From Acanthococcus lagerstroemiae (Eukaryota > Arthropoda > Insecta > Hemiptera > Eriococcidae): 64,000 nucleotides of DNA. Positions 11,313 to 22,479 of this stretch are shown here, one piece after another (position 1 is the first letter of the stretch; each line of letters opens with the position of its first letter). The translations under genes were made by a program, and so were the position numbers. Location of the stretch: NCBI GenBank assembly GCA_031841125.1, contig CM063113.1, positions 16,141,312 to 16,205,311 on the forward strand, read 5' to 3'. Under the pieces are notes generated by a model, which worked only from the letters and a program-made list of their open reading frames with translations, searched no databases and was not told the origin of the DNA.

Positions 11313-11953
11313 GAAGTAGTGGCACAGCAATTTGTGCCTATATGTGCTTCCATGTAAAAACGTGACGCATCCTTTTACATTAAGGCATGTTTACTTTATT
11401 ACACGCAGGTTTTGTTAGCACTCGATGCATGAATGATAAGTGCTTCTTTTCATCTGCAAAACACCAACATATAAACATTGCCTTTCTGATCATGTAGTAC
11501 TTGCACCTTTAAATTCTTTTATTTTATTTTATTTTTTTACAATGCATGATCAGAAAGACAATGTTTCCTTTAGTATTTTGGAAGTGTAAAATAGCACTTT
11601 TCATTGATGAATCAGATACAAGCATAACCTCAATGTAAAGTAAACGTGCTTCAATGTAAAAATATGAGTCACATTTTTATATGTAGGCACGTTTATCAAC
11701 TGACACAACGTTGTGACACCAAGAATATGGATCGATGCGAAGAATGGCCGACCAATGCCTATGATGTTATTACTACGTTATTTCATGGCAATTATTGCGT
11801 CCTGATATTATTTGCTATGGGAAATAGTCGGAAATTTAGGTTTCTTTTTAGTTGGGAAAATACATACGCTGAATTTTTTACGGTTGTTTTTTTTTTGACA
11901 AGATAAAGTAGTTAATGTTTTCCCTTACTGATCATGTATAGTAAAAATTATCT

Positions 11954-12076
11954 AGCAAAACAAGAACCAAAAGTGAGTTTACATAACTCAGGAATTGCTC
12001 ACTCGCTTCACTTATTTGTCAACCTTCCCTCGCACGTAAGTACTCACTTTTGACTCTTAGTGTGTAATATACTATT
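11954..12076 (-). repeat. Palindromic core, copy D
   Basis: Same core, diverged, in the orientation of copy C: aaaagtgagtttacataac at one side and taagtactcacttttg at the other, ending tagtgtgtaatatacta. Together with copies A-C it makes 7.57-12.08 kb a large imperfect inverted arrangement around the CACTG-ended element. Confidence 0.7.
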
Positions 12077-12273
12077 GTAATTTTTCCTATAGTTTTGTTT
12101 TAAATTATTATTTTCTACTTATTTTATTTTTATTTTTTTGAAAGTGATTTAGTACATTTAGGCCAACTCTTTGAGCACATTTTGGCATAAATTTTCCTTT
12201 TGTAAGTCAATTAGATGATTTTTTTTTTTTAAATTAGGTTCGAAATTCTCCAGTACCTACTTGACAGTCACAT

Positions 12274-12974
12274 CCAGTAGTTGACACCTCCAATAGTTGA
12301 CACTCTAGAAAGTACTAAAATATGAAATAAAAGTAGGTAGGTACCTAGGTTTAACTGTTAAAAACCAATACGTATTTTACCCAGGCAAAATCATGTATGG
12401 CTTACACGACATAATCAGCATGAATGCTTCTACAGCGATTTTTCAAACAATTTAGAAAAATCAGTTCGTGTTAGTTCTTTGAAAATGACATCAAGTATGT
12501 CGTTCATAATCTGAAAAAGGTAAAAAACAGGTGCTGATAATTGTAATTTTTAATGTCAACGACTGGAAAATTTGTAATTTTAGATATCCAGTAATTGACA
12601 TCCATGTGATCCTGTTTCAAAATCAACTACAGAGATAATCACATTATGAAAAATAATGTATATTTTATAATCTTGAAGGTAGTATCTTCACTTTTTTGAT
12701 AAGTTGAAAACTTTTAAGTACCTACTAGAAAATAGTTCGTAAATACGTACGCCTTAACTTTTCCTAAAGAAACTCATTTCTTTTACCGCAAAAATAAGGG
12801 ATAGAAAATCACATAACAAGGTCGCAATACAATTGAGTAGTAATGCATCGTCAACCGCAAGCAAGGCCTGAAATCTTTTTTTAGATTCAGTGTTGCCACA
12901 ACGCTCATACAAAAGTCAAAAAGTTGTATTAATTTGTATTTGGATGTCAAGTACTAGAGCCTGTCAACTACTGG
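12274..12974. mobile_element. 0.7-kb element with CCAGTAGTTGACA terminal inverted repeats
   Basis: Left CCAGTAGTTGACA (12274) and right TGTCAACTACTGG (ending 12974) are perfect 13-bp inverted repeats. The motif TAGTTGACA is repeated just inside the left end, and a related aattgacatcc lies in the middle. No clear target duplication was found, so superfamily is not assigned. No coding frame. Confidence 0.65.
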
Positions 12975-12984
12975 TGATATTACC

Positions 12985-14420
12985 CTAATTAGTCTCATCA
13001 TTTTACAGGATATTTGATAATATCTTCGATAGTATATCCTTTGTAGATATTGAATTTTTTCATCACTTGCACGACCCAATTTTTCTTTACATCCATAATA
13101 TCTTCTATGTTTGGAAAGGTAAATTATTTTCGGCTTGCCGAACCACGAACTCTAAGAAATGAGCAACTCAAGACGTCTTCATTCACCTCGCGGATTCGCG
13201 TCAAAAAGTAGGTATTTCATATTTTCTTTTTTCAATTTTTCATTAGGTATATGGTACGTAGACTCACGATAACGAATTTGTCAATGATTAAATCTTCGTT
13301 CAATACTGCAAAAATTAATTGTAAATTAGGAAACAAATTTTCCTCAAATTTGAAAAATCGAATGGACCATACTTACCAGGTTATGTTTATCTAGAGAATC
13401 TGTACCTACTGTTCTTTAAATCCTCAAAATCTTCCATTGTCATCTGAGTCTCCTGTGGAATAAGCTTCTTCACCACTGGTCCAGGCTTCACAATCCGATG
13501 ATTCCTTTTACTCTGCTTCTTTCTCAGAAGTTGTTAAAATTAGAGTACTTCCCGGTTTTCTACATACAAACATCAAAATTGATTGACAATTGAGTGAATA
13601 AAATGAAGGGACACCTACCTCGTGGGTCTCCAGTTTTTCGTGGACCACAGCTTTCGGAAATGGAACGACCTCTTCTGGTGTGAGCGATTCATCGATGTAG
13701 TAGTTTTGAAGCCTGATCGATGAATAGATACATTCAGATTTATTATTTCCAGGATTCTTTCACTTATCTTGTAAATACTTTACATAAAGTCACGAACCTT
13801 CCAAAGTTTTTGGGTAAAAATGGCCTCCCCTCCCCCAGATCGAAGATTTTAGGGCCAAAACACTAAATTTCTAACTTTAAATTGTTTTCTTGGTCAAATT
13901 TTGAGGGAAACGCTGCTCCATCTTATGTTTTTCAGTGGAAGAGCGAACTGGCCCCATTCGCGTTCCTTGGATCATCACCAATAGATTTTGACATGCCTGG
14001 AACAGTTAATTTCTGGCAGAGGAATGAAGAGAAAAGTCTAGTTCCTGATATCGAAATTCTGTACGGGGTGATTGTATCCACAGTTGTATGTATGAAATGC
14101 ACTATCAATTTCTCCTAACTTACTATGGAGCGCCAATTTCTTTTTACTCATTACCTACCTGTTCAAAGAAACCTGACCTCACAATCAAACGCTGCTCTAT
14201 TGATGAAATTTAAGAAACTAAAAAACCGAGACCCCGTGCTTATTCTTTCCTCCTTTTTACATTAGCTGTGATATGTTCATATTTAGAGAGCATCATATTC
14301 AGTTATTGGTAAAAATGGAAATTTTCTACCCAAGAGACCAGTTTGGTAAGTCGTTTGAAAGATTTTCGCTAACCGCCACAACAAATATTCGTGATATCTT
14401 ATCTAATACAGAATACTGAA
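12985..14420. other. Intergenic stretch downstream of the transporter, nothing recognised
   Basis: AT-rich sequence with only short frames, for example 78 codons at 13882, none with recognisable domains. No repeat with a partner elsewhere in the window was noticed. Confidence 0.4.
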
Positions 14421-14423
14421 TTT

Positions 14424-14429
14424 TTTATT
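14424..14429 (-). terminator. Candidate polyadenylation signal of the transporter gene
   Basis: AATAAA on the minus strand, about 350 nt downstream of the transporter stop codon at 14777-14779. This is a plausible 3' UTR length. No transcript evidence is available, and it is a common hexamer in AT-rich DNA. Confidence 0.4.
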
Positions 14430-14776
14430 CGCCAGGCATATCAAAATAAATTCACAAAAATATATAGATATAAATAAATATTTGGTAAATTATGATAAGC
14501 GTTTCAAAAGCAGGTTATTTCAAATCGGCCGGTACTCGAACCAATGGTTCGTTGAATAACATATTTTGAAATTGCCGCTATTAATCGATAAAATGTCAGA
14601 TCTTATCAGCATCTTCGTGTCTACCCAGTATCATTTCATGATTGTGGAAAACCTATGATCTCGATGTTACTTTTTCAACATCCCCACACATCTTCATATC
14701 GTCAACCACCGCTACACACTCGACAAACATTCCCAACGGCGTCTATCTTTCGCACCAACACTTTACTCACAAATCA

Positions 14777-16959
14777 CTACAAGGAACTCAGTTTCCGTCT
14801 TTGTCTCAACGACTCGTCAACCGAATGCGGTATGAAAACGTACATACACGCCGCATTCACCAAACAAATCACAGCATAAATGTAGTATTCGCACCCTCCG
14901 AACAGTAACTGAAAATAGGGATGCACTTTATTCAGCGAGCCTGCCACCAGACTCACGACAATAGACGGAACGCTAGCAAATCCTTTCGCGTCCATCGGGA
15001 AGACTTGACCCAGCAGCATCCGCGGCTGGCTCGAGAGGCAGAACCCGTACGCGAATGTGGTCAACCACACGGCCGCCAAATGTAGACCGGATAGGTCACT
15101 AGCTTTGTTCAACGTTGTATAGGCAATTAAGGCCATACCAATGGCCATTACGAGGGAGGAATACGTGGCCAGGGTCTTCACTCTGAAGTAATGCACCGCG
15201 AAACAGGTCAGCACGTTACTGCCGACTAGAATTGCTCCGGAGGCCACACTGTACAAATACGATGTGGAGGAATCGCCGCCGATGATATCAACCGTGTATC
15301 CGATGAGCAACGGACCGCCGGTAGCGGTCAAGATGAAGAAGAGGAACGAATACGTGATCAGTGGATGGTAGACGTCGCTTCTCGCCAGTTTCTTCAGGCC
15401 AATCTCAATTGTAGACCAACCCCAGGTGAATGGCGCATCCGCTATATCCACGTCGTCCGAATGCAGAACCGGTTGGTAGATTCCTAGTTTTCTCTCGGAC
15501 GACTTAGCCTCGTCAACGCGATGGTTGAAGTACAGCCAAGTCGGACTTTCCGGCAGGAAGAAGATAAGCAGGAAGGTCACGATCACCGATAGAACGGTCG
15601 CGATGAGGGAAATCTGCAAATACGAGAGAAAGTAGCCTAGAAGGTAAGTGAGGAAGGTTCCGAGTGTGAAAGAGATGCCGGTCCAAGCCATGAAACTGCG
15701 GCGCATCTTTTCGCTGTTCACCATGATGCACTCGTTGGCGTACGCCTGTGATGGATAGTAATTAGCGCCGACATTAATTCCGGTCAGAAATCGACCGGCG
15801 TAGATGACCGGAATGTTGCAGTTCCAATAAAGACACAGCCAGCCCAGTATGCTAGGAATCATGCTAACGATCAGGGCGTATCGACGGCCGCGGGTATCGA
15901 TGACCACTCCGGTAAGAAGCGAACCGAGAGGAGCGACGAGTTGGGATATCGAAGCTGAAAAAATGAAGTGTGGGTGAGAAACGGGGGATGCCGATATTAC
16001 TTTCACAATACGAGTATATACTTACAGAACCAGGAAGTATGGCTGACATCTAAATTCATCTTTGGCAATGCGACCGCCGAGTAAGATAAGGACATGCCGG
16101 CCAAGATCGAAGGCGTTACCACAATAACTCCGAGGAAATACTGAAAATAGAGAGGAGTTTGATTAATCTCAGTTTGTGTTTCCGAAAGTAAAAGGTATCC
16201 ACTTCGGTTTCCTGGACATGAATGAACACCCCTTGAGGCCCGTAATACAAAGGCACGAAGGAGTTGTATTATTATGTGGTGTCTGATGTACAGAATGTAC
16301 ATTTCAGATTGTGTTTCCAAAGTAAAGGTATCCAGTTTGGTTTCATGGATATGGATAAACACCCCTTGAGGCCCATAATACGAAAGCACGAAAGGGTTGT
16401 AGACTGTGCGGTGTTTAGTCGTAAAGATGACTTTGAAGACTTCCTGGTTTTCATATAATGAATAAATGTTGATTATTCTGAAGCTTGACTGTACTTTTGG
16501 TGCAGATAACATGAGAACTTCAGATTGTTTTGAGTACAACTTAGCTTAAAAAGGACAAAAGTGAGGATAAAGCGCTCTTTCGAAGGATATATCCTTGATA
16601 CCACAAATGTGGAAATATTATACGAATAAGCCTACAAAATGTGCTCGCTTTCCTTACGGTGGGGAAATTTATTTCAATTTTTTAAATTTACAGCCCTGAT
16701 TAGACTTAGTAAATAACTGTAATCATGAGTGGAGAACTAGATATAGCAGGCGTAGCACGCGCTACATTCAACCATAAATTGCTACACCCGGACAAAAAAT
16801 TTGCTACACTAACTTTTGTATATAAGAAATGCGACAAGAAAACACATGAAGAAAAATTACAAATTTTCAGAAATTGGGAATGTATATGAGATAGTGCAGT
16901 CTGCAAACTGCAGTAGCAAGCAGACTTACACCCAGCGGCCAGCGGTCTCCACCTTTCAT
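14777..16959 (-). CDS. MFS sugar transporter, facilitated trehalose transporter Tret1-like (three exons)
   Basis: This is a plasma-membrane sugar porter of the insect Tret1/SLC2-type family, predicted to carry trehalose or hexoses by facilitated diffusion. Proposed exons on the minus strand are 16959-16930 (MKGGDRWPLG, donor gtaagt), 16140-16026 (acceptor ttttcag, donor gtaagt) and 15954-14777 (acceptor tttttcag, stop TAG). The phases join cleanly to 440 codons, slightly short for the family. Visible motifs are DTRGRR (residues 68-73, loop TM2-3), GRFLTG (102-107, TM4) and PESPTWL (183-189, after TM6), with about twelve hydrophobic segments overall. Oddities: the usual QxSG motif of TM7, the second GRR loop and the C-terminal PETKG motif are not recognisable, so substrate is uncertain. 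Exons 2 and 3 are well supported. Exon 1 rests only on phase, splice site and a plausible N-terminus. No frameshift or internal stop is seen. Confidence 0.85.
16170..16440. repeat. Imperfect tandem duplication (135-bp period) in transporter intron 1
   Basis: Two units starting cagtttgtgtttcc (16170) and cagattgtgtttcc (16305) share aaggtatcca, caccccttgaggcccgtaat and a trailing gcacgaa segment. They lie just upstream of exon 2 on the minus strand. The minus-strand frame through both units into exon 2 is open, which could mislead gene predictors. Confidence 0.75.
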
Positions 16960-17320
16960 GATCCACTATGCAATTAGTACCACAAGGCGGACTATCAAAA
17001 GAAATATAAATTTACTCTTATGTGTTATGGGCGCTAACAGCGCTAGTAGTAGCAAAATTTGGAGGCTCAAAAATAATGATAAAACAGAATAAAATGACTT
17101 AGTGAAAACTGAGCATAGCACAAGGAAATTCGGCGGAGTTTGAACCACACTTACGAATTTTAAGCGTTTCGGCAATATAAAATTATTACATTCAATGATT
17201 GTGAAATGTGGTGCATTTTTCAGAAGTGTGGTACAATTTTTTCCTCTTAATGGAATATTTTTGAAAGTTTCCTCTGGGAAAACTGTGACTGGTGATGTGG
17301 TGATTCGAGTTACTCGTATA
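16960..17320. other. Upstream of the transporter, nothing recognised
   Basis: This should include the promoter and 5' UTR of the transporter if exon 1 is right. No TATA box or initiator could be singled out with confidence. Confidence 0.3.
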
Positions 17321-17329
17321 GAAAACCAG

Positions 17330-18271
17330 AGAGACCGGTAAAGCGGAAAAAAATTGGAGATTCAGAAATTACTGATCGAGATGTACAGACAAGAGCCACT
17401 GCAAAAAATGTTTATGATCTCATTACCAATGAAAGGACGGAGATTCAAATTTGCTGATCATTTTTGGTGGCAGCAGCTTTAATTGACTTTGAACATTTTT
17501 TTTAATTTAAAAAGAAATTCCCAGTTGATGTTTTGGAGCATACAATAATTAAAAGTTATACTTTTCTTGATGGTGAAAAATTGAAAACAGAATTCTCGAT
17601 TTGCAAAATCCCGCCAGTTACCCGGGTAACTAAAGGGGAACCAAGGGTAACTGATGGGTGTCTGGGTAATCTGAAGGTAACTGGGTTGCAAATGGGTAAT
17701 TTTTCCTCGGGTAACTAGAGGGTAACTGATTGCGCATCGGTTTGGGTGTCATATACGAAAGAGATGACTTCAAAGCTGTATCAAAATGCACACATCTACT
17801 TAGTTTTTTTGTGAAAATAATTCAACTGAATGCTTTGGTGAGGTTATTAAGCTCCTGGAAATTTTGATAACAATTCCAATGACATCAGCTGAAGCAGAAA
17901 GATGTTTTTCCACTTTAAAGAGAATAAAAACTTGTCTGAGGAGCACGATGGACAGATTATCTGCACTTGCCATGTTATCCATTGAAAAAGGACTGACTCG
18001 CGATCTTCCAGACTTTAATGAGAGAGTAATCGACAAATTTGCAGCAAAAGAAGAAAGACGTATGGACTTGACATGCAAAAATTGAGGAAAGCTTAAAATT
18101 TATTTTACAAAATTATTGTTTCTTAGGGAACAGATTAAACATTTCTTGACATTATAACTTTTGTTACGTATTCTGATATTTGAAAGTCAAGATGTTGTAA
18201 TCTCCAAAACGCATCTAAGGACTATCATTACCCATTGAACCACCTATCAAAATTCTCACGAGCCGCCACTG
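17330..18271 (+). pseudogene. hAT-family transposase remnant (ZMYM1-like C-terminal region)
   Basis: The best part runs from about 17806 to 18085 and reads NNSTECFGEVIKLLEI, then IPMTSAEAERCFSTLKRIK, RSTMDRLSALAMLSIEK. This is the classic hAT C-terminal dimerisation region. Upstream at about 17405-17490 a RRFKFADH segment, then after a frameshift LVAAALIDFEHF, resembles an internal part of the same family. Between them lies a ggtaact minisatellite unit. CGAGCCGCCACTG at 18259-18271 looks like a hAT right terminal inverted repeat, but I did not find its left partner. The catalytic N-terminal region is missing and frameshifts and stops are present, so it is a dead copy. Confidence 0.75.
17605..17735. 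repeat. ggtaact minisatellite unit, copy 1
   Basis: Contains cccgggtaactaaagggg, then ccaagggtaactgatggg and further gggtaat/ggtaact elements. A two-unit version with an 84-bp period is at 53364-53570. Here it interrupts the hAT remnant. Confidence 0.7.
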
Positions 18272-18481
18272 GCTCTGAGCCACCAATAAAGTTTTTCATG
18301 TCATGTCAGTTTGTCAGACATGTTTCTGTATTTTTTTTTGTTTTGTATTTTGTTGAATTTATATCAGCAGAGGAAAAAAGTGCATATTAAAATTTCAGAC
18401 GAAGGGGGAGGGGCTTCAAGACTTAATCTGTGTTTGCTACACCAGGTCTCCACCACTAACAATAATATGCCATTTATTTCA

Positions 18482-19010
18482 AGTACGTAGTGTCTAATCA
18501 GCCCATCGTGGGGCAACGGCTTCTGCCACCCTTTTCCATCTCATTCTGTCTTGTGCCACTCTCATCTATTGTGTTACCACGTTTTTCACTATTTCATCCC
18601 TCCAACGCAATGCGGGTCTTCCATGCCGTCTCTTCCGGTAGTAAGGGGTTCATTCTGTAACTATTTGTGCCATCTATTATTTTAAGATCTAGCTACCCAG
18701 ATCTTCCCTTATGCCTTCATTTCTCTTTTTATCGCTCCATTTTATGTTTGTATACTTCTCAACATTCTGATCTGTGCAGTTTGAAGTTGCTTGCATTGCT
18801 GTGTAGTGAGCGTCCACGTCTGGGCCCCATACGTCATGACGGGTATTACACAGCTTTCTAGTATCGATCTTTTCAGCTCGAGATGCATTTTACTCTTGGA
18901 GACATTGGGGAAATTAAGGCTACATAAAATTCTCAGAAAAGGAAAAGGTTCTAAAAGTTGGTTGCTAGAAGTGATTACATAAGTAGAGCTTCTAGCAGAA
19001 GCTGGCTTGT
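18482..19010 (-). pseudogene. LINE pol C-terminal fragment (RTE/CFDP2-like)
   Basis: On the minus strand a frame at about 18742-18905 reads KSKMHLELKRSILESCVIP, then MTYGAQTWTLTTQQCKQLQ and RMLRSIQ, the post-RT C-terminal region of insect endonuclease-RT LINEs, where a TYG.QTW motif is typical. Below it (to about 18482), frameshifted sequence keeps an EK.GNTIDESGTRQNEMEKG-like end with PTMG. Several frameshifts and stops show it is dead. The RT core is absent. Confidence 0.65.
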
Positions 19011-19014
19011 GCAA

Positions 19015-19985
19015 TTTAACATTTTATTATGGCGCAAATAATGTCACTTTCTATAAATCTTTCACGTCAACACTGTTATTTTTATGCCTAATATTGTAAA
19101 ACTTGAATCAAATAAAATACAATCTTACAACAAATCCAAAGAAAACTAAACTGAAAGTTTTCTCTTTCCCGCAGTGCGTCGAATGGCGACTCAAACTCGG
19201 CAACGTACACAAAGAGCTCTCCTGGGGGGGGGGGGTGTATTTCAAAATCTTGAATGGTAATAATGATGGATGTACGACATTTTGCTCAAATTTTGACTTT
19301 CAACAAGCAAAAAAATAATATAATAATAATAAATAAAAAAATACTGGTTTAGGTAAGGAGAATATTTCCACAGCTCCACAGCTCAAAAAAACAATACTGA
19401 CTTACATATGAAATGTTAAAGGAACAACGTTGAGAATAGCGCATTTTGTAGTTTCCTGATGATCTGAGACACATCTCAAGACTAAGGGCTTGAAAGTTGA
19501 AATTTCTAAGAGAATGCCATTTTCATGGTAAAATTCAGATTGTATGATATAAGCTAGGGCAAGATTAAGAACAAGATGACATATTTCAAATCAGTGAACC
19601 ACTTTCATTAATGATGTTTCAATCTTTTTATAGTCAAGTTGGTGATAAACGGAGCCATAAAACGTGATGTGAAAGGATACGAAGAAAGGAAAGTCGAAGA
19701 AATTATCGAGGACAAGTGGTCTACAAAGGAAGCTAATAGAGCAATGAAAAGAGGCAAGCATTCATTACCAAAAGTCGAAATCGGTGAGGGAAATACGAAT
19801 ACGATAGGTCTAAAATTATAAAAAGGCGACAGACTTCTATCAAAGGCTTTATGCGGAACCAGCGCTAGGTAGAGAGGAGCCAAACAGGCCAGAACATAGG
19901 CAAAATTATTCAACTAACCGCGATAACTTCCTCTATACCAATATTAAAACATGAAGTGCTGAGCAGCCTCAAAGCGTCCATGTGG
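19015..19985. other. Nothing recognised
   Basis: AT-rich with a G-run near 19224 and a short aataat microsatellite near 19316. Short frames only. Confidence 0.4.
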
Positions 19986-19989
19986 GCAA

Positions 19990-20080
19990 GTATGCGATAC
20001 TCGAAAGGGTAGTTTCCGGGGCCGGGGGTGCGGTGTCTCAGGGGCCACTTCGGCATATGTGTATCATCATACGTCCCACC
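19990..20080 (+). mobile_element. SINE-like repeat B, 5'-truncated copy 1
   Basis: The segment gcgatactcgaaagggtag through ggggccacttcggcatatgtg matches parts of 29415-29610 and 62072-62325. Only the 3' part is present here. Confidence 0.65.
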
Positions 20081-20239
20081 ACACTATTATTCAATGCTGC
20101 AGCCCGCGTGGAAATCGTGCGGCCAATCAAATTTGCATCAGGTTGACGACAGCGCCTTCCCATTTGAAACTCATGCAAGCTATATGGCCGGTATTTTGTG
20201 CCATTCGGGACCGGGGTTAGCACGACTGTAACGCTTGGT

Positions 20240-20278
20240 GTAAATTGAGCGCCAGTTTTAAACTGGTGCTTGATTTAC
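20240..20278. repeat. Short inverted repeat (19-bp arms, 2-nt spacer)
   Basis: gtaaattgagcgccagttt (20240-20258) and aaactggtgcttgatttac (20260-20278) are inverted repeats with 16 of 19 pairs matched. This gives a compact hairpin or palindrome. No partner copy was noticed elsewhere in the window. Confidence 0.7.
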
Positions 20279-20825
20279 GCTGTAATCGAGAGTGAATATG
20301 GTATGGCGCCGATATCAAAATTTGGGCTGGCACCACGATTTCCAGGAGGGAGAAAGTACACTGAAAGTTTCCCTCGAAGAGTCCAGTTAAAGGAAAATTC
20401 CCACAGTCAAAAGAGAGCAAAGCCCACCGTACATAGTGCCAGAAAGAGGTATAAACTCGTTTTGCTGACAGTTATGTCAGTGGGCTTGTCTCCTCCTGGT
20501 TCTGAGATTCAAATTTTGAACCTCTATTCAGATTCTCTCAAAGAAGTATGATCCGATCCAGCAACGACAGCAAATCTCCTTTTAAATTCACTAACTAACG
20601 GCTGGCTGGATGCCATCAAACATTAATACCTATTACAGGTTTCGCAGCTGCTGCTAAATTCTTTCAGTGGATTATTGTATTATTTTGCATACGTAAATTA
20701 AGACTGACGTGCCCCTGATTTTTTGATTCTAATAAAAGATGTATTATCACTTGCCGAATGTGTAGGTATTATTTTATTCCTATCAAATTTTAATATATTG
20801 TCGAGCGTAGGCTATAAAAACTCAA

Positions 20826-21101
20826 ATGTTCTCACATTTGACTCACTCCAGGCTAGAAGTTACTTGTACCGACGAGAGAAATGCGCAACCTTGTTATATA
20901 ATATTCCTGACAGACGGCCATTTTAAGACAAACATTGACGAAGATGAAAAATTTTTCACTTATATAGGAGTTCTAATATTTACCATTCTCGCTATCGGTA
21001 ATCTGGGTAGCGCGGCTCCATCGTTACCCGTTCCAGATAGGAGAGGCGTCGAATCCAGCATGATGTTTGGACTGATGAACAGCAACAATTTAACACGCTA
21101 A
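20826..21101 (+). CDS. Unidentified short ORF with signal-peptide-like segment (doubtful)
   Basis: An ATG-started frame of 91 codons. Its second half begins with a charged stretch, then a hydrophobic run (about residues 46-62, FFTYIGVLIFTILAIG) followed by GSAAPSL, which resembles a signal peptide with a cleavage site. The remaining about 28 residues are small and polar and end NSNNLTR. An alternative reading is an exon starting after the tatatag acceptor-like site near 20966. I do not recognise it. It may be a small secreted-peptide exon or a chance ORF. No neighbour supports either. Confidence 0.2.
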   Translation: MFSHLTHSRLEVTCTDERNAQPCYIIFLTDGHFKTNIDEDEKFFTYIGVLIFTILAIGNLGSAAPSLPVPDRRGVESSMMFGLMNSNNLTR

Positions 21102-21984
21102 CTTCACATTTATATTAGCACCTAATTAAACAAATAATATCGTATGTTAGGTTAAAACTGTGTGTGTAGGAATTGGCAACTGAGCCACAATCGTAGCTGA
21201 GGTGAAAATACTGAAACTGACACAATATTTTGAAACTTATCGTCTTCGATTTGGCTCGTGAGGAACGTCTAAAACGGAAACCGGTTACCACAGGGTCATG
21301 CGAAGTCTCATCAAAACCGAGTTTGCGCGGTCTAGACCTGCAGACTTCGATTACACTAGTCGATACCAACAAAAATACTTTTTCGAAATGCGATAATATG
21401 TGAATGAATATTTATTGTACTCACGGGATATCACGAGGTTCATTCATCGAGATACCTATTTTAAAATAATACTGAATTTATCGAACTTCGACCGTCGTGC
21501 GATAATAAAGATGCGAGTATGAGTGTTTGACAAGTCTCTTGAACTCTAAGTTTGTACATCATATTCACTCCGGTAGGCCACATTTCTCGAAAATATGCGA
21601 TAATTAGAACCAGTTCTAGTTGCAGATTGTCAGATCTGGGTCTGTCAAAGGTACTGATAACAATCATGAGGGAACCTTCGGTTATTTGAACGCTGTGTTA
21701 CAAGGTCAGAGTGGTCATTTCGTCACGTGTGTGGAAGTAGAAATAAAAACTGATCATTTATAAATACAAAAATATTTCGAACGCTGTTACGCAGATTTCC
21801 ACCGTGTTGAAATTTTTCATGCTTGCAAGAAGTTGGATAATGCTGGTTGACTGCCAATATTTTTCTAAAGTCGAGCGAACTTCAGGTTTTCTATGATAGA
21901 ATTATGTATTGCTTGTAGCGTAAACAATGGCGTCGGAAGTTTTTTTTCACGAAGTACTAAAAATTTACCTCATCTGGGTATGCT
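21102..21984. other. Nothing recognised
   Basis: Non-coding in all frames beyond short ORFs, and no repeats with partners were noticed. Confidence 0.4.
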
Positions 21985-22226
21985 ATCTTGGCGTGGTGAG
22001 GGGGCTTCAAGAAAAAGCTAAAAGCACATACATATGTGGAGGAGAAGGAAAATTCTGACAGATAAACCCTGATTAAAGCAAGGGGAGACTACATCAGTGT
22101 TTTCCCCTGGAGATGCGTCTCCACACCACAACAATTACAAATACATATGATGGCAACTCACAAAAAGTCAATGATAATTCCAAACGTAAAAAATCTTCCA
22201 TTTGAATTCCAGGCGAAGACTACCTA
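21985..22226 (+). mobile_element. 5' region of family C LINE, left part of a nested host element
   Basis: This segment recurs in reverse orientation at about 41515-41745, sharing aggagaaggaaaa, ctctgataaaagc-like, gagatgcgtttcca-like and the end gactac(c/g)TA. At 41.5 kb it leads directly into a family C LINE endonuclease fragment. Here it is broken at TA by the element 22227-25306, resumes with gtgagaaactat, and the endonuclease part follows at about 25765. Confidence 0.7.
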
Positions 22227-22479
22227 AGGTAACCTAGCCAATAATGGGCACCTTAAGCAATTTTTTCCCGCAAATATTTTTTTTTTAAATTTTATTGGAT
22301 CAAATTACAGAATGAAGGATAAAATTCTCCATAAGTTTGCCTTTAAATGGGAGGAAAAAGCTAAAAATTAGTGTTCAAAATTGGTCTTAAAGACGACCAT
22401 AATTTTGGCTAATAATGGGCACTGAAAAATCCGAAAATCCAGTAATGGGCATCCAATAATATTCATTTTTAAGGCCTGT

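Noticed and set aside
16003..16539. Single 178-codon first exon for the transporter
   Set aside because: The frame runs through a tandem duplication with no transporter-like sequence upstream of YFLGV, and a good acceptor (ttttcag) precedes that segment.
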